Positions 23,318 through 34,413 of a DNA stretch of 64,000 bases are shown in pieces. How positions within the stretch are numbered: position 1 is the first letter of the stretch; every line of letters begins with the position of its first letter. A program made the position numbers and the translations under genes. The DNA is taken from NCBI RefSeq assembly GCF_001653235.2, contig NW_019154049.1, forward strand, positions 124,001 through 188,000, read 5' to 3'. Below the pieces are notes generated by a model that had not been told where the DNA came from, did no database searches, and worked only from the letters and a program-made list of their open reading frames with translations. This DNA comes from Pochonia chlamydosporia 170. Lineage: Eukaryota; Ascomycota; Sordariomycetes; Hypocreales; Clavicipitaceae.

Positions 23318-23963
23318 ATGAAGGAAAATGCTACCAGCTCCGAATGGAATGGACATGTCGGTCTGGCCAAGCGGCTGAGTCGCCGCATTGGACATTTGCA
23401 GATGATTCTGGAGCACTAACTAACGACAGGATAGAGGGCGGAAACAAAGAGGGCATAGAGACCGACTCATGCTTAGGAGTAAACGGAGACATTTTGTATG
23501 AGAAGTCGGATACGCGGGCTTATTTCGGACTTTGGCGTATTATATGGATTTTGTAGATATTTTAGAACTACTCATTATCGTTGTGAAGTGAAGCGAGCAA
23601 ACGACAATGTGTACAAGGAGGCTTGGGATTTCGCATCACAGTGACCCCGACACACTGTGACAGCCGTGAAGACTTGGGTCTGGACACTCTACTTTTAGAT
23701 ACTTCTAGACATTGGTTGGTACACTCAACGAAGAATCCATGCTCAGTGGGCATTGTGAAGATGTTGGCGGTCTTACATAGTTCAATAGAGCATATGTACC
23801 GCATCGTGTCTCGTCTTTACTGGGAAAGGGGGAAACTACGAGGCTGGCCCAAGGAGCAGCTATTTTCGATATTGAATATTTTCGCAAGCAGCCCCTGCGC
23901 AGGTAGCAGTAAAATTTGCAATGCTCTTTGCATCTTACTCTATTTTCTGGATACCCACGCCAC
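23318..23963. other. Intergenic region, no gene recognised
   Basis: Convergent 3' region between the regulator and P450-3. Only short unsupported frames; it presumably holds the two 3' untranslated regions. Confidence 0.5.
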
Positions 23964-25655
23964 TCATTCATTGATGAGAACCCGAATGCCCTGTGTCCCA
24001 TCCCTCGGCGTAGGAACAAATCTATCGTAGTAGATTTCCACATCCTGCTCCGTAGTCTCGAACAACTCCAACCTGCTTCCCAAGCGCCGGAAGAGCAACC
24101 CGAGACACATGTACAACTCGGTATACGCAAGCCTGTTCCCTAGTTAGATGCACGGCCCAAGTGTCGGAAAGTGACATGAGTAGGGGGAGATGAACATACT
24201 GAATGCCGATACATTGGCGGCTTCCTCGAGAAAAGGACAGAGATATCCGTCCAACTCATGGTGTCTTTGACCATTATCGTCTAGCCATCGCTCCGGTCTA
24301 AAGGCGTGCGGGTCGGGGAATAACTCTGGGTTCGTGTGGATCAAGGTCGATGTCATGCCAACTGGTGTTCCCTTGGGTATGATGAATTCTGCAGCTGAAT
24401 GGCCCCGGTTACCTGACGGCGTCGTCGTCGCCGATGGTTTGAAATAGAATGGCCCCGTGGGATTGATCCGCTGCAACCTTGTGCTGACGCCACATGACAA
24501 GCGCAAGCCCTCCGAGACGATGGCGCTGAGATACGGCAGCTGCTCCAGCTCATTGCAACTAATTCGCTTTGTGGAATCGGGCATCGCCGCAGCAAGTTCT
24601 TTCTGGAGCTTATGCAGAATACGGTTGTCATTGAGCACGTAGAACAGTGTGGCTGATAGCGTCCAGGCAGTCGTTTCGGTTCCGGCGCCCACGACGATCT
24701 GTCCTTCTTGCCAGAGCCTGGAAATGCTCTTCTCTTCATTGGGTAGGTTCCCCGTGAGCAGCTCGTGAAAGATGGTTCGACTGGAGCTGTCCTCCTTAGC
24801 TCCAGAAGCTATCTGGTCCTGTACCTGACGAATTTGACGACGAATGTCTTCCTGGAACTGGACATAGATGGCGGCTTCGGGGTTGATGCACATAACGATA
24901 CTCTTGGGCAGCTTGTTCATCAGGGTAATGAGCCACGGAAACTGCTTTATCCACGGGCCCATGTCGCTGCCGGCGATGATAGCTCGGTGGAAATTGGGCT
25001 CAAACGTCGGCGAGTTGAGGAAGTCGTAGCTCTTGGCAAAGGCATACTCGGTCACAACATCCGTTGTCATGCAGCTGAAAGCCATTGTCATGGGAGCCGG
25101 TTTGTCTGCGCCAGCATACGTCTCGAGCTGGGAGACCAGTTTCTCGATCGCATTGTGAACAATTGGCTCCAGACGAGTGACCGCGGCCTTTGAGAAGAAC
25201 TTGTTTAAAGCTCCGCGGCGCAGTCGATGAAGATCGTGGTCCGCCGTCCCAAAAACACTGTCCGGGATGCCAAACTGCGAGCTAAAGTAGGTGTATTTGT
25301 CTCGTTTCTTGCTTCCTCCGGCGTAGAGCTCGTTTATGAAGGCAGGATAGTTGATGTGAAGCTCGTCTGGACTGATGCGCACGATGGGACCGTAATGATC
25401 ATGCATCTTCTGAATCTCAAAGGTGTATCGGCCACGCTGGATGGCATCGTAGTAGAATTCGTACCATACTGTCAGGGCAGCTATTTTGGGCCCCGGAAAG
25501 CCTGCCAGGGGGTGCGACAGAAGTCGATAGACGGATACTTTAAGTATGTAGAGCAGTACGACGATGACCAAGGACGTGATTGGGTTCTGCAAGATGAAGC
25601 CACCCGCATGTTTGATGATTGATGCCTCCATGTATGAAAGCTTGGTGGCCGGCAT
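23964..25655 (-). pseudogene. Cytochrome P450 (P450-3), frameshift just before the heme loop
   Basis: Two exons (25655-24200 and 24132-23964) describe a P450 of about 540 residues, similar in layout to fungal sesquiterpene oxygenases of the trichodiene-oxygenase type. It has an N-terminal anchor, LAGFPGP, YGPIVRISPDELH, the I-helix AGTETTAWTL, ExxR in SEGLRL, FRPERWLDD and then the heme loop FSRGSRQCIGI. The heme loop lies in a different frame from everything before it. The exon sum is one nucleotide short of a multiple of three. The break is at the A-run (plus strand 24231-24234), consistent with loss of one base in a homopolymer. After the 67-nt intron the expected LAYTELY helix follows and the gene ends naturally. 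As read, the protein would lack its heme cysteine. An assembly error in the homopolymer is an alternative. Confidence 0.82.
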
Positions 25656-25658
25656 CAA

Positions 25659-26200
25659 TTGTTCAGTTCTCTCGTCGTGGGCTGGTCGTCCCTACGCACT
25701 ACGGCTCTGCAAAATTCAAGTGCAAACTGTTTCTAACTGCCGGGGATTTCGCACCGAATTGGGGTGACTAGTTAGTAAGAGCCAGTGTTATACTTGAGAA
25801 ATCCACCATTGGCCATCAAGCAGAGCAAGGAGCCAGGAAAGGCAACGGAGACATGAGCCATCGACCTTGGACTCGAGGCTTTTACCTCGATATGGAACAC
25901 TTTCCCATTGAGACATGGAGCTTTCCAACATAAATAAAATGGGGCGTTGGCTTTGACAGGGAGTATTCTCCATTAAGAAAACATAGCAGACAGCCCGAAT
26001 TCCCCCAAGCGGGCTGATAAATGTATCCCGATCGGCTTTTCCCAATTCGGCTCCGTCCGACATCTACCCCGGATTGACACTCGGATATTCTGAGCCTTAG
26101 CTCTTGCTGATCGAAATGAGTACTGTAATGATAGGTTTTTTATTGCAAGGAAATTATTCCCAGTACCTATCCATAGTATCCTTCTATGTATCGTGTCGGT
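25659..26200. other. Intergenic region, no gene recognised
   Basis: Promoter of P450-3 and 3' region of P450-4. No motif was recognised with confidence. Confidence 0.45.
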
Positions 26201-28223
26201 CTACCTGAGGCGAAACCGAACCATTAAATTTGGCTTCCACCACATTACATGCAGCCGACTCTGCTTTGCCCAGTCCAAGGTCTCCTCTAACAGCTCGAGG
26301 TCGTATTTCCAGAGTAATTTTGCTAAGATCAAGTTCATCTCCATGTAGGCAAAGCTGAGGGTATACAGTGTTAGCTCCAGTTGTTGAAAGAATAGCGTTG
26401 TTTTGTCGCCATATCACTTACTTCTGCCCCAAGCATCCACGGGGCCCCATGGAAAACGGTTGACTTGCCGCTTTCACATCCGTATTATCGGCATCCAACC
26501 AGCGCTCAGGCTTAAAGGCATAAGGATCCTCAAAGTAATCCTCACTATGGGTCAGTGTCCAGGCATGGGTTGAGACTTCGACCTGTTGCATGTCTGTCAG
26601 AACTTGCTTCAGATGAGATATTACAGAATGAAATATTATCTTACACCGCGCGGAACCCAATATTTTCCAACAAACATGCCAGGTGACGTCCTTGGAAATC
26701 CACCAGAGCCCGGTGCATAGATTCTGAGCCCTTCGTTAATGACGGCTTGCAAGTACGGAATTTGCCTTGCGCGGGCGGCGTTGATCTCTTCGTAGGACGA
26801 GAAATGGTCAACTATTTCAGCTTGCAGGCGTTTGTAGCATTCTGGGTTTTTGAGCAAGTAATAAGTAATCGCAGCCAAAGACGTGCCCGTAGTCTCTCCA
26901 CCAGCAATACTGAGTATCGGGTTAGCCAGACCCGACGCAAAAAAATTTCAAAAACGGATGCGAAATGAGCAAACTCACGTCAAAGTCGAAACATGGGCTG
27001 TCATTTCCTCCCGTCCAATTTCCCCGTCTTCGTAACTTTTTACTATAGTAGATAGAAAGTCTTTGCGAGCAGACTTTTTCTCCAACCGTCTGCATTGCAT
27101 GTTAGATAGGGCATTCCACCCGCCTTGTTATCTAGTATAAGGCACTTACTCTGCGACTTTTTGGCGACTAAACTGTGAGTTTTTGTTGCGAACTGCCAAT
27201 GTAGAAGGGAATAGCAACTTGGCTAAAGTCACCACAAACGGCAGCCGTCGAAAATTGTCAATCACGGTAATAAAGTACAGGTGACTGACGATGATCACTG
27301 ACCAGAAGTGCGGCTTGCCTGTCGTGAAGTTAGCCAAGCTGAAGCGCACCATGAGAAATGAGTATTCTTATTGACAAACCTGTTTTCACACTGTTGAATG
27401 ATTGACCAAATGCCATCTCGCCCAGCGTATCAAATGCCACCATCTCGAACCATTTTGTCATGTTTATGCCCTTTTCCGTAGATCCCTTCTTTCCCACACA
27501 ATCGACAAATTCGTCAACCGCATTTGCAATGATGTCTTCTTGCTCGTTTAAAGCCTTTGTAGCAAATGCAGCCGTGAGCATCTTTCGCATCTTTCCATGC
27601 CTGTGGGGATCTCTCTCGCTGCCGATGCACAAAGATTCGAACCCAGCGCCAAAAATGTCGTAGAACTCACTCTTGATTGCAACAGGCGCATTGTTGGTAC
27701 GATGGCCGTAGATAGCTCTCCAAGACTCAACTGAGCCAAAATACAGTTCATTTGGAGAGATTCTCACCACCGGTCCTTGGGATCTTAGTAGGGTTATTGA
27801 CAGAGTTCCTGATACTAAATACTCACCGTGCTTGCGAAGCTGTTCCTGTATTGCCAAATGCAATTGACCGCGCTGAGAGTGGTATATTCGCCAAATCTGC
27901 GCATATGTTAGATCTCAAGGTTTGCAGGTTCAGACCTACATACGATCTTACAAGACCAGATCTTCCCAGAAATGGCCCAGGGAAAGAAGACAGCTGGTGG
28001 AAGAAGACAGCTGGTGGAAGAAGACATTATATGTCGCCACAGTCGTGGCATAGAGAATTATCTGTCTTCACCGTTCAGCATTCACTTATTAGGAACGTCA
28101 TTAGAATGAATCACAAACCGTAGTTACAGCAATGGCCAGGACGTTGACAGCAGTCAACTTCTCTACAATTGATTCAAATGCCGGTAGGCTCTCTAAAGCA
28201 TACGAGACCCGACGGAATGCCAT
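26201..28223 (-). pseudogene. Cytochrome P450 (P450-4) with a 17-bp tandem duplication
   Basis: Nine exons on the minus strand: 28223-28128, 28061-27952, 27896-27827, 27775-27380, 27318-27150, 27089-26979, 26909-26645, 26582-26422 and 26354-26201. They describe a P450 of about 505 residues related to isotrichodermin C-15 hydroxylase-type enzymes. Blocks are [43 protein letters not shown] and the heme loop [11 protein letters not shown]. Exon 2 contains a perfect 17-bp tandem duplication (27986-28019). With one copy removed the nine exons total a multiple of three. With both, the frame is lost before the proline-rich hinge. The rest of the gene is clean, so the lesion looks recent. Two different in-frame paths were looked for and not found. 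It sits next to the terpene synthase. Confidence 0.82.
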
Positions 28224-29062
28224 TTTGTCCTTTGCTCGTTATAACTCGCAGTGCTCTCAACATCAATTGGAACGGTTCGAAGCTTGCATAAAGACAAAGG
28301 CACACTGTCTGCATTTAGCGAATTTGGAACGCCCGATATTGGATTTTAAGGATTTAAGAGAGCATCCAGTCTGTCAGAACGAGCAGCGTATCGCTCATGT
28401 CACTGCTCATCCGCGTCTCAAACTGAGCTTGTGCGAATTCCTGGCTAGGCCATTAATGCACTAAATTCGCCCCATTTTAGACAGCAAGACCAATTCATAA
28501 TCGCGGTTTCCATAAGCAGATGTGAATCGGTATTACCTGATCAAACGTTACATTAAACCCTCGGGGGCTGGCCGAATCGGGGAACAATCGACAACGCACC
28601 GACAATTGCCAGAGGTTGCAGCCGCTGCCATACTCAGTTGGACTCGCAAACTTTTGAGGAGACATAGTATATCTTGCATTTGGCAGTGTGTATACAGGTG
28701 ATTTGACGATATTCGAGTATTCCACATTTTTTAAAAATACTGATGTAGGGGGGCAGCGATGTTGGAATAGAGCACAACAGTTTCATGTCAGACTAAATCT
28801 TACCGCTCCTATCAGTGAACCTTGTAGTAGCTGTGGAGCTAAGGCTACGAAGTCAGGGTTGAAAAATCATGTTTCGCTAATCATATATGCTCACATGAAA
28901 TGCTTCTTTCTTGTCACTTGATAACCGTCGGAATCACAGGGTCAACAATGGATACATGTTATATGGTGACAGCAAACGAGTCTATTTGTATGATCGAGTT
29001 TACACGTCTTGATGAATATGATCAAAACCCAGGATAACAAAAAAAGCCTTATAGTAGAGCAT
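28224..29062. other. Intergenic region, no gene recognised
   Basis: Promoter of P450-4 and 3' flank of the terpene synthase. Frames are short, and no repeat or RNA gene was recognised. Confidence 0.45.
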
Positions 29063-30322
29063 CTATGCAGAGGCGGTGGGAGAATTGTAACGCGGCGTAG
29101 TAACACTCCACTGCTCATTCCCGCTGATCTGGTATTCCAGACCTTTGACATACTGCATCACATTGCCGCCTGGCTTGTAATTAAACTCCTTCTGCAGCTT
29201 CTCCACTAGGAAATCGTGCTGCAGCTCCCACTCACGGCACATGACCCAGAGAATACGCTTGCAAGCCGAGTACGGCAGCGAAGTCTCCTCAGAGAGAACC
29301 TGAACCGCAGAGCAGATGGCGGAGCCCTCTGGATGGCCGGTGAGGTACGCTTGGTACTCCTTCTCCCAGCTCATGATGTCGTTCAAGACGGAGAGGTGCT
29401 TGGCGCAGTTCTGTTCCACGGGGTGGACTGCGGCCAGTTCATCAGGGGTGAGATGGAGTTCCATTGAGAATCTTCCAAGAGCGCATAGCAAACTAGAAAG
29501 ATTTCTTAGCATAACTAATCTTGAATGGGTACATGCGCAAGTAGACCATGGGATTAAGCTGCTTACGCTTTTCCGACATCCTTCTCACGATAAGTGAGAT
29601 ACTCTCCCATCTCCTGGATGGTCAGTCGAGCCTTGTCCGTCTGGGCCCTCATGAAAGTAAATGTTGGCTCAAGGACATCATCTGCAAGCTGCTTGTCAAC
29701 CGCTCGCATACTCTCCCACAAGTCATACATGATCCACTCAGCAGGGACTGAACGATCTGGCAACACATCGCCACGAGCAATTGGCATGAGCTTGTCGTTG
29801 TAGGCGGAACCATCAACAAATGACATGTCCTCCAAAATATCTATGTTATAGTTATTGTGTTAGCCAGAGTCTTTCTTCCGATAAGACAAAAAGAATTGCA
29901 CTCCATCAGGTGGCAACACAGGGCCTCCATCTCAAGGCAAGCCAAGCAGCAGCATGGATGTACGACTCACCATCAATCAAGAAAAGAATAGTGAGGAGCA
30001 TGCAGGCATATTTAATACGATCACTCTTAGCCAGAGGAAAGTAGAGGCACGTAACACGGGAGAAGCCCGCACCGACAAACTTCTTCCTGTCCTTGGTCGT
30101 CTTGAATGGCCAATGCTCCAGAAAATAGCCATCAACCTCCTCTGTTGTTTGCGGCTCCAACGGGTGGCATTCGTGAACAAAACGAGAAGGAGCTGGCGTA
30201 AACACATTAATATCCTTAACGGAACCAGGCTCGTCAACGTCTCGGCGCTTCTTGGGATTGAGTAGCGAGTCCCCAGGGGAAGGAATCTCCGCTGTAGGGG
30301 AACTGAGAACTGATGGAGCCAT
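29063..30322 (-). CDS. Sesquiterpene synthase, aristolochene-synthase-like
   Basis: Three exons (30322-29971, 29840-29567, 29492-29063) sum to 351 codons plus stop, close to the usual length of fungal aristolochene synthases (about 320-340). The class I terpene cyclase metal-binding motifs are present: the aspartate-rich LIDDILED (completed across the 130-nt first intron) and the NSE triad NDIMSWEKE. Family-typical blocks include VDGYFLEHWPF, AGFSRVTC, ARGDVLPDRS, YDLWESMRA, LEYQISGNEQWS and a C-terminal Arg-Tyr in TPRYN. The enzyme would ionise farnesyl diphosphate in the cytosol and make a bicyclic eremophilane-type hydrocarbon such as aristolochene. The exact product cannot be told from sequence. 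It is the skeleton-forming gene of the cluster. It is intact and shares a 355-bp promoter with the divergent SDR gene. Confidence 0.92.
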
Positions 30323-30420
30323 ATTGTCTTTGTTTTTCCAAGTTGCTGTGTGATGAAAGCATACGGAGAACCTGTTTAGCAAATAATGAATGTCTGTAAT
30401 ATTTATATAGAAACATACGG

Positions 30421-30434
30421 CTCGGAGCACCGAG
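30421..30434 (+). promoter_or_regulatory. CTCGG-N4-CCGAG palindrome in bidirectional promoter
   Basis: A perfect inverted repeat (CTCGG, AGCA, CCGAG) lies in the 355-bp gap between the divergently transcribed terpene synthase and SDR genes. It contains CGG-N4-CCG, the type of site bound by Zn(II)2Cys6 dimers. The AflR-like protein encoded at 21936-23317 is the obvious candidate to bind it. Binding is inference. Confidence 0.45.
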
Positions 30435-30677
30435 CAGCAGCCCAATACACCTGTTAACGTATGTCGTCCAATTCGAAGGCATGTAGGGATGGTCCACAAA
30501 AGACCGGATTAACCTCTTTTAGGATGTCCCGATCTCATTATAGTAATAATTTGGAAGGCATTGTTCATAGTCCGTTGTTTATTTACTATGTACTATTCTT
30601 TGAAACATTCCCACTGCTGGCACTGTTACCGCGCCGTTGCCCATGGTCACTATTCCGACTTTCACAACCACTTAGCA

Positions 30678-31664
30678 ATGACATCACTTAACCTGAAAGT
30701 AGGTGACATTCCCGACCTCTCAGGGAAACGAGTGATTATCACTGGTGCATCTTCAGGAATTGGCCTGGCAGCTGCCAACATCTTTGCACAGAAAGGAGCC
30801 TGGGTCCTCAATCTTGATATCAACCCACCGCCAGATGCCACCCGTAGCAGCGTAGAATACCGACACTGTGACATTTCTAATTGGAAAGGTCTCAAAGACG
30901 CATTTAAATACGCTGGAGGTATTGATATTGCTGTTTCAAATGCCGGAATCTCAGAGGAGACGGATTATTTCGTGGACACGTTTGATCCGTCTACCCAGGA
31001 GCTTCTGGAGCCTGAGTACCGCGTACTGGATGTCAATCTGAGGGCTGTGTTCAACTTCACCAAACTGGCTTTGAGCAACTTTCGCCAGAGGAAGCATCCG
31101 GGCAGCATCGTTATTACATCTAGTGCTACAGCATATGCTCCAGAGCAGTCCCTGCCAGTGTACAGCGCATCCAAACTAGCGGTAAGAGAAGAGCACAATG
31201 AGCTTACGATGAAGCCGACGTCTCCGAATATATAAATATTCTCTTACTAACAATGTGTACAGCTAATCGGTCTTGTCCGTTCACTGAGGTCCTCCGTTCG
31301 CCATGAGGGCATAACAGTAAACGCAATTGCCCCAGCTGCCACCATCACCAACCTGCTTCCTGGTCATTTAGCTGCCCCAATTATCGCAGCCGGACTTCCG
31401 GTGAGCACGTCGGAGTTTGTTGGCCTGGCCTTGGTATACTCCGCGACGGCCACCCAAACTGGGCTGGTAGAGCTGTACGGCAAAGACGCGCCTGGGTTGA
31501 TGCAATCCGAGTCCAGGTGGAATGGACGGACGATCCTTACCCTGGGAGACCAATACACTGAGTTGGAGGGCACTATTGCAGCGTTGATAACGCAGTGGTT
31601 TGGGGAAATAAATACCAAGTTGACAGGCCTACAGCAGGCAGCCACTGATTTTCGCACACAATAG
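30678..31664 (+). CDS. Short-chain dehydrogenase/reductase (SDR)
   Basis: Two exons (30678-31181, 31263-31664) sum to 301 codons plus stop. The Rossmann motif TGASSGIG and the NAG motif (VSNAGIS) are intact, as are the catalytic Ser in ITSSATA and YSASK. This makes it a classical NAD(P)-dependent SDR that would oxidise a hydroxyl or reduce a ketone on the sesquiterpenoid. It is divergent from the terpene synthase. An SDR beside the aristolochene synthase gene is also known from PR-toxin clusters of Penicillium, which supports a shared early pathway. The start at 30678 fits the family; in-frame codons further upstream are poorly placed. Confidence 0.9.
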
Positions 31665-31810
31665 ATGATGTAGAGAACTGAGAAATATACAAGTATTCGA
31701 AGATGTTGTGAGGCCAATTGGATATCCATAAATACTTTTAAATTGTGTTTAAAGTTGAAGCATTATTAACCCACTAACTGTTTTGCCTGCGAATCCGATA
31801 TATGTAAGCC

Positions 31811-33736
31811 TTACTTCTGGTATGGGCGAACCTTGACCATCAACGGTGGCTTCTCCCACAGCGTGTGCATTCTCGACTCCTTCTGCCAGTCCAATTTCTC
31901 ATCAGCGAGTTCCAAGTCATAACGATATATGACTTTGGCCATAATTGTCTGCAGCTCCATCCAACCAAGACTAGTTTGGGAGATAATAGTTAGTAAAGAA
32001 GTATTCAGCCCTCCCCTTCCTTCGGGGAAGGGAAGTACTCACGTTCTGCCCATACAGGCCCTAGTTCCGTGGGAAAACGGTTGACTGGCTTCAAGTTGGT
32101 CCTTTGGATTGGGTTCAAGCCATCTCTCTGGTCGAAATTCCCAAGGCTCTTCAAAATTTGAGGTGGCCATGCTCGCGGCGAATGGGCTAGTTGATACGGT
32201 AATCTAAGGTATAATGGCAATTAGAAACCGTAAAGGATCCCTCAATCTTAAGTTTGGGATTGACTCAACGTACTCCTTCAGGCACAAAATAGCCATCAAT
32301 AGTGGCACCGCCGTTGGGAACTGTGCGAGGAAGGGCAAAAGGCAGCGGCGGGTAGATTCGCATAGCTTCCTGTGCTACAGCCTTGAGATATGGCAATGTG
32401 GCGGTTGTGGCAGCAGTAATATCTTCATACTTCTGGAACGACGATCTCACTTCTTCTTGTAACTGTTGCTGCATTTTGGGGTTCTTGGCGAGATAGTACG
32501 TCATGCATGCCAGCGTGGTGGCTGGCGTTTCGCTTCCTGCAATACTTTAAACAAGTCAGGTTTTTGCCTAGTTCTGGTTGCTGCGATTTGTCTCTAAGGG
32601 TCACTACGTACACAAAATCGGAAGAATGCGCGGCAATCTGGACATCGGATATGTTTGCTTCTTTGCGCGCTTCAATAATCTTGGTCAGGAAATCCGGGCG
32701 GTCAGAGTGTGAAGCAAGACGGCTGAATAGCAGGACTCTATGAGTCAGTAGGCTGGACAAATGCCCTTGAAGGGGCAATATTTATCTTACTTTTGGACTA
32801 GATCCATCGTGTGCCTTTGATGTGCTCGGTTCTCCGCCATCAGCTTCTTGATCATGCTAGAGAAGACGATCTGAAAGATGGTAGCCACGGCTGGGAATCG
32901 GCGAAAGCAATCGGCCAATGCTCCCAAACGAAGACTCTTTGTCACAATGGCAACCCAAAAGTGATGCTTCCCAGATTCTACACAACCAAAGTCTTGGCCA
33001 AACGCGAGACTGCCGATAATGTCAAAGGTGGTCAGATTGTACCACATGGTGAAGTCGGTGCCCTCATCATTTTGGCCAGTCTCCGCAAGCTTCTCCACGA
33101 AGCGGTCAACACATTCGGCAATGAGTGGCTCTTGGGATTTGATGGATCTGTCCGAGAAGGCGCTGCTGAGATATCGGCGCATCTCTGCATGGTTCTTGGG
33201 ATCGCGCTCGCTCACAATAGACAATGCCTCTGCGGCGAAGTTTCCCCCGTCGTAAAATAGACTCTTGACGAAAACACCCGCGTCTTTGCGAACACCGTAA
33301 ATGTCTCTCCATGAGCTAGCCGTGTTGAAACTGAGTTCATTTGGGGCAACCCGAACAATCGGTCCTTGACTAGGTGTCAGATGCATCCAAGTTTGGAGGT
33401 GTCGTAGAGCACAGAGATCGTATACCATATTTTTCATGTAATTCGAGTTGGCGATACGGCTGACGACCGCTCAAAAAGTTCCATGAATACAGAGTCTGTC
33501 CTTTTCTTGAGTTTTGGGTCCTGATTAAGTCATAGTAATTGGTAACACATACGTTGCTAAAGGATGCGGATAGAGGACCGGGGAACTTTCTCAATGGATG
33601 TACCGCCCAAAGAGCCACCTTGTAAACAATCCAGAGGGCTGTCACCTACAATTGTACATTAGGTATTTGTTTAATTTAATCCATGTTAGGAAAACAAGCC
33701 AAGCAATCTTACCAGGAAAAGGATCGCAAACTGCAT
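31811..33736 (-). CDS. Cytochrome P450 (P450-5), isotrichodermin-hydroxylase-like
   Basis: The exons are 33736-33713, 33645-33553, 33495-33426, 33364-32791, 32722-32612, 32544-32274, 32203-32043 and 31970-31811. They sum to 487 codons plus stop. The first exon is only 24 nt. Motifs are an N-terminal anchor, HPLRKFPGP, IVRVAPNELSF, AGSETPATTLA, ExxR in QEAMRIY, FRPERWLE and the heme loop FSHGTRACMGR. It is related to P450-4 next to it, with several intron positions shared, so the two are probably paralogues. It is an ER monooxygenase of the cluster and seems intact. The 33496-33552 intron is a multiple of three without stops, so it could also be retained. Confidence 0.85.
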
Positions 33737-34413
33737 GGCTGGAGTTCGCAATTCTGTATGGCCTCGAAGGTAGAGTGACGCTGAATTTCCAAGCCAAGTA
33801 GTACGTATTCTGAAATTTTGAAATCCAGACATGCATACAAAAAAAGTCAATTGAACAATCACTAGTTACAGGGTGCCAAAACGGCATTTTTCCAATCGGG
33901 CGACCCCGAAACGCACAGTGCGCCGGCAGATGATGATGCATTCAGACTATCCGACCGGACACTAGTAACCCGAAAAGCTTTATCGCAAGACGAGCAATCA
34001 TATCGGCATGAAAACCCGGGCAGTTTCTAAGTTCGCGGCATCCACGATTGCGGCAAGACCATGTCGCTTTTACCATTATTAAGATCCGGAACAAGATGGG
34101 GGTGTTAGAGCTGCTCTCTACTTCTCGCGATTTCACCGACATTGTCGCATACTGCAACGCACTAGTCGTTCTCCAGCCCACTGGGCCAGGCAAAATTAGA
34201 AGAGCAGCACGTCGTTCTGACTGCTTGTTCCTGGGCAAGTAAGAATTTTGACAGGGGAAGATGGTTGGAGACATATAGGAGAGGTGTATTGTACATTAGG
34301 GTAAACTCCGCTGTTAAATCTCTTTCTTTTCTCTGCAAAGCGCCTTCGATCTTGTTGAAGTGGTTTTACGCTTCTTTCCCGCCACTCCAGAGAAATGTCG
34401 CACTATCTACTAA
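33737..34413. other. Intergenic region, probable cluster edge
   Basis: No gene recognised between P450-5 and the cellulase. The change from tailoring enzymes to a secreted glycoside hydrolase suggests the cluster ends here. Confidence 0.45.

Noticed and set aside
24144..25658. P450-3 as a complete 504-codon protein
   Set aside because: This frame ends without a heme-binding cysteine; the heme loop is present in the shifted frame and a further exon follows.
28132..28464. Plus-strand 110-codon frame
   Set aside because: Shadow of the first exon and promoter of P450-4 on the minus strand.
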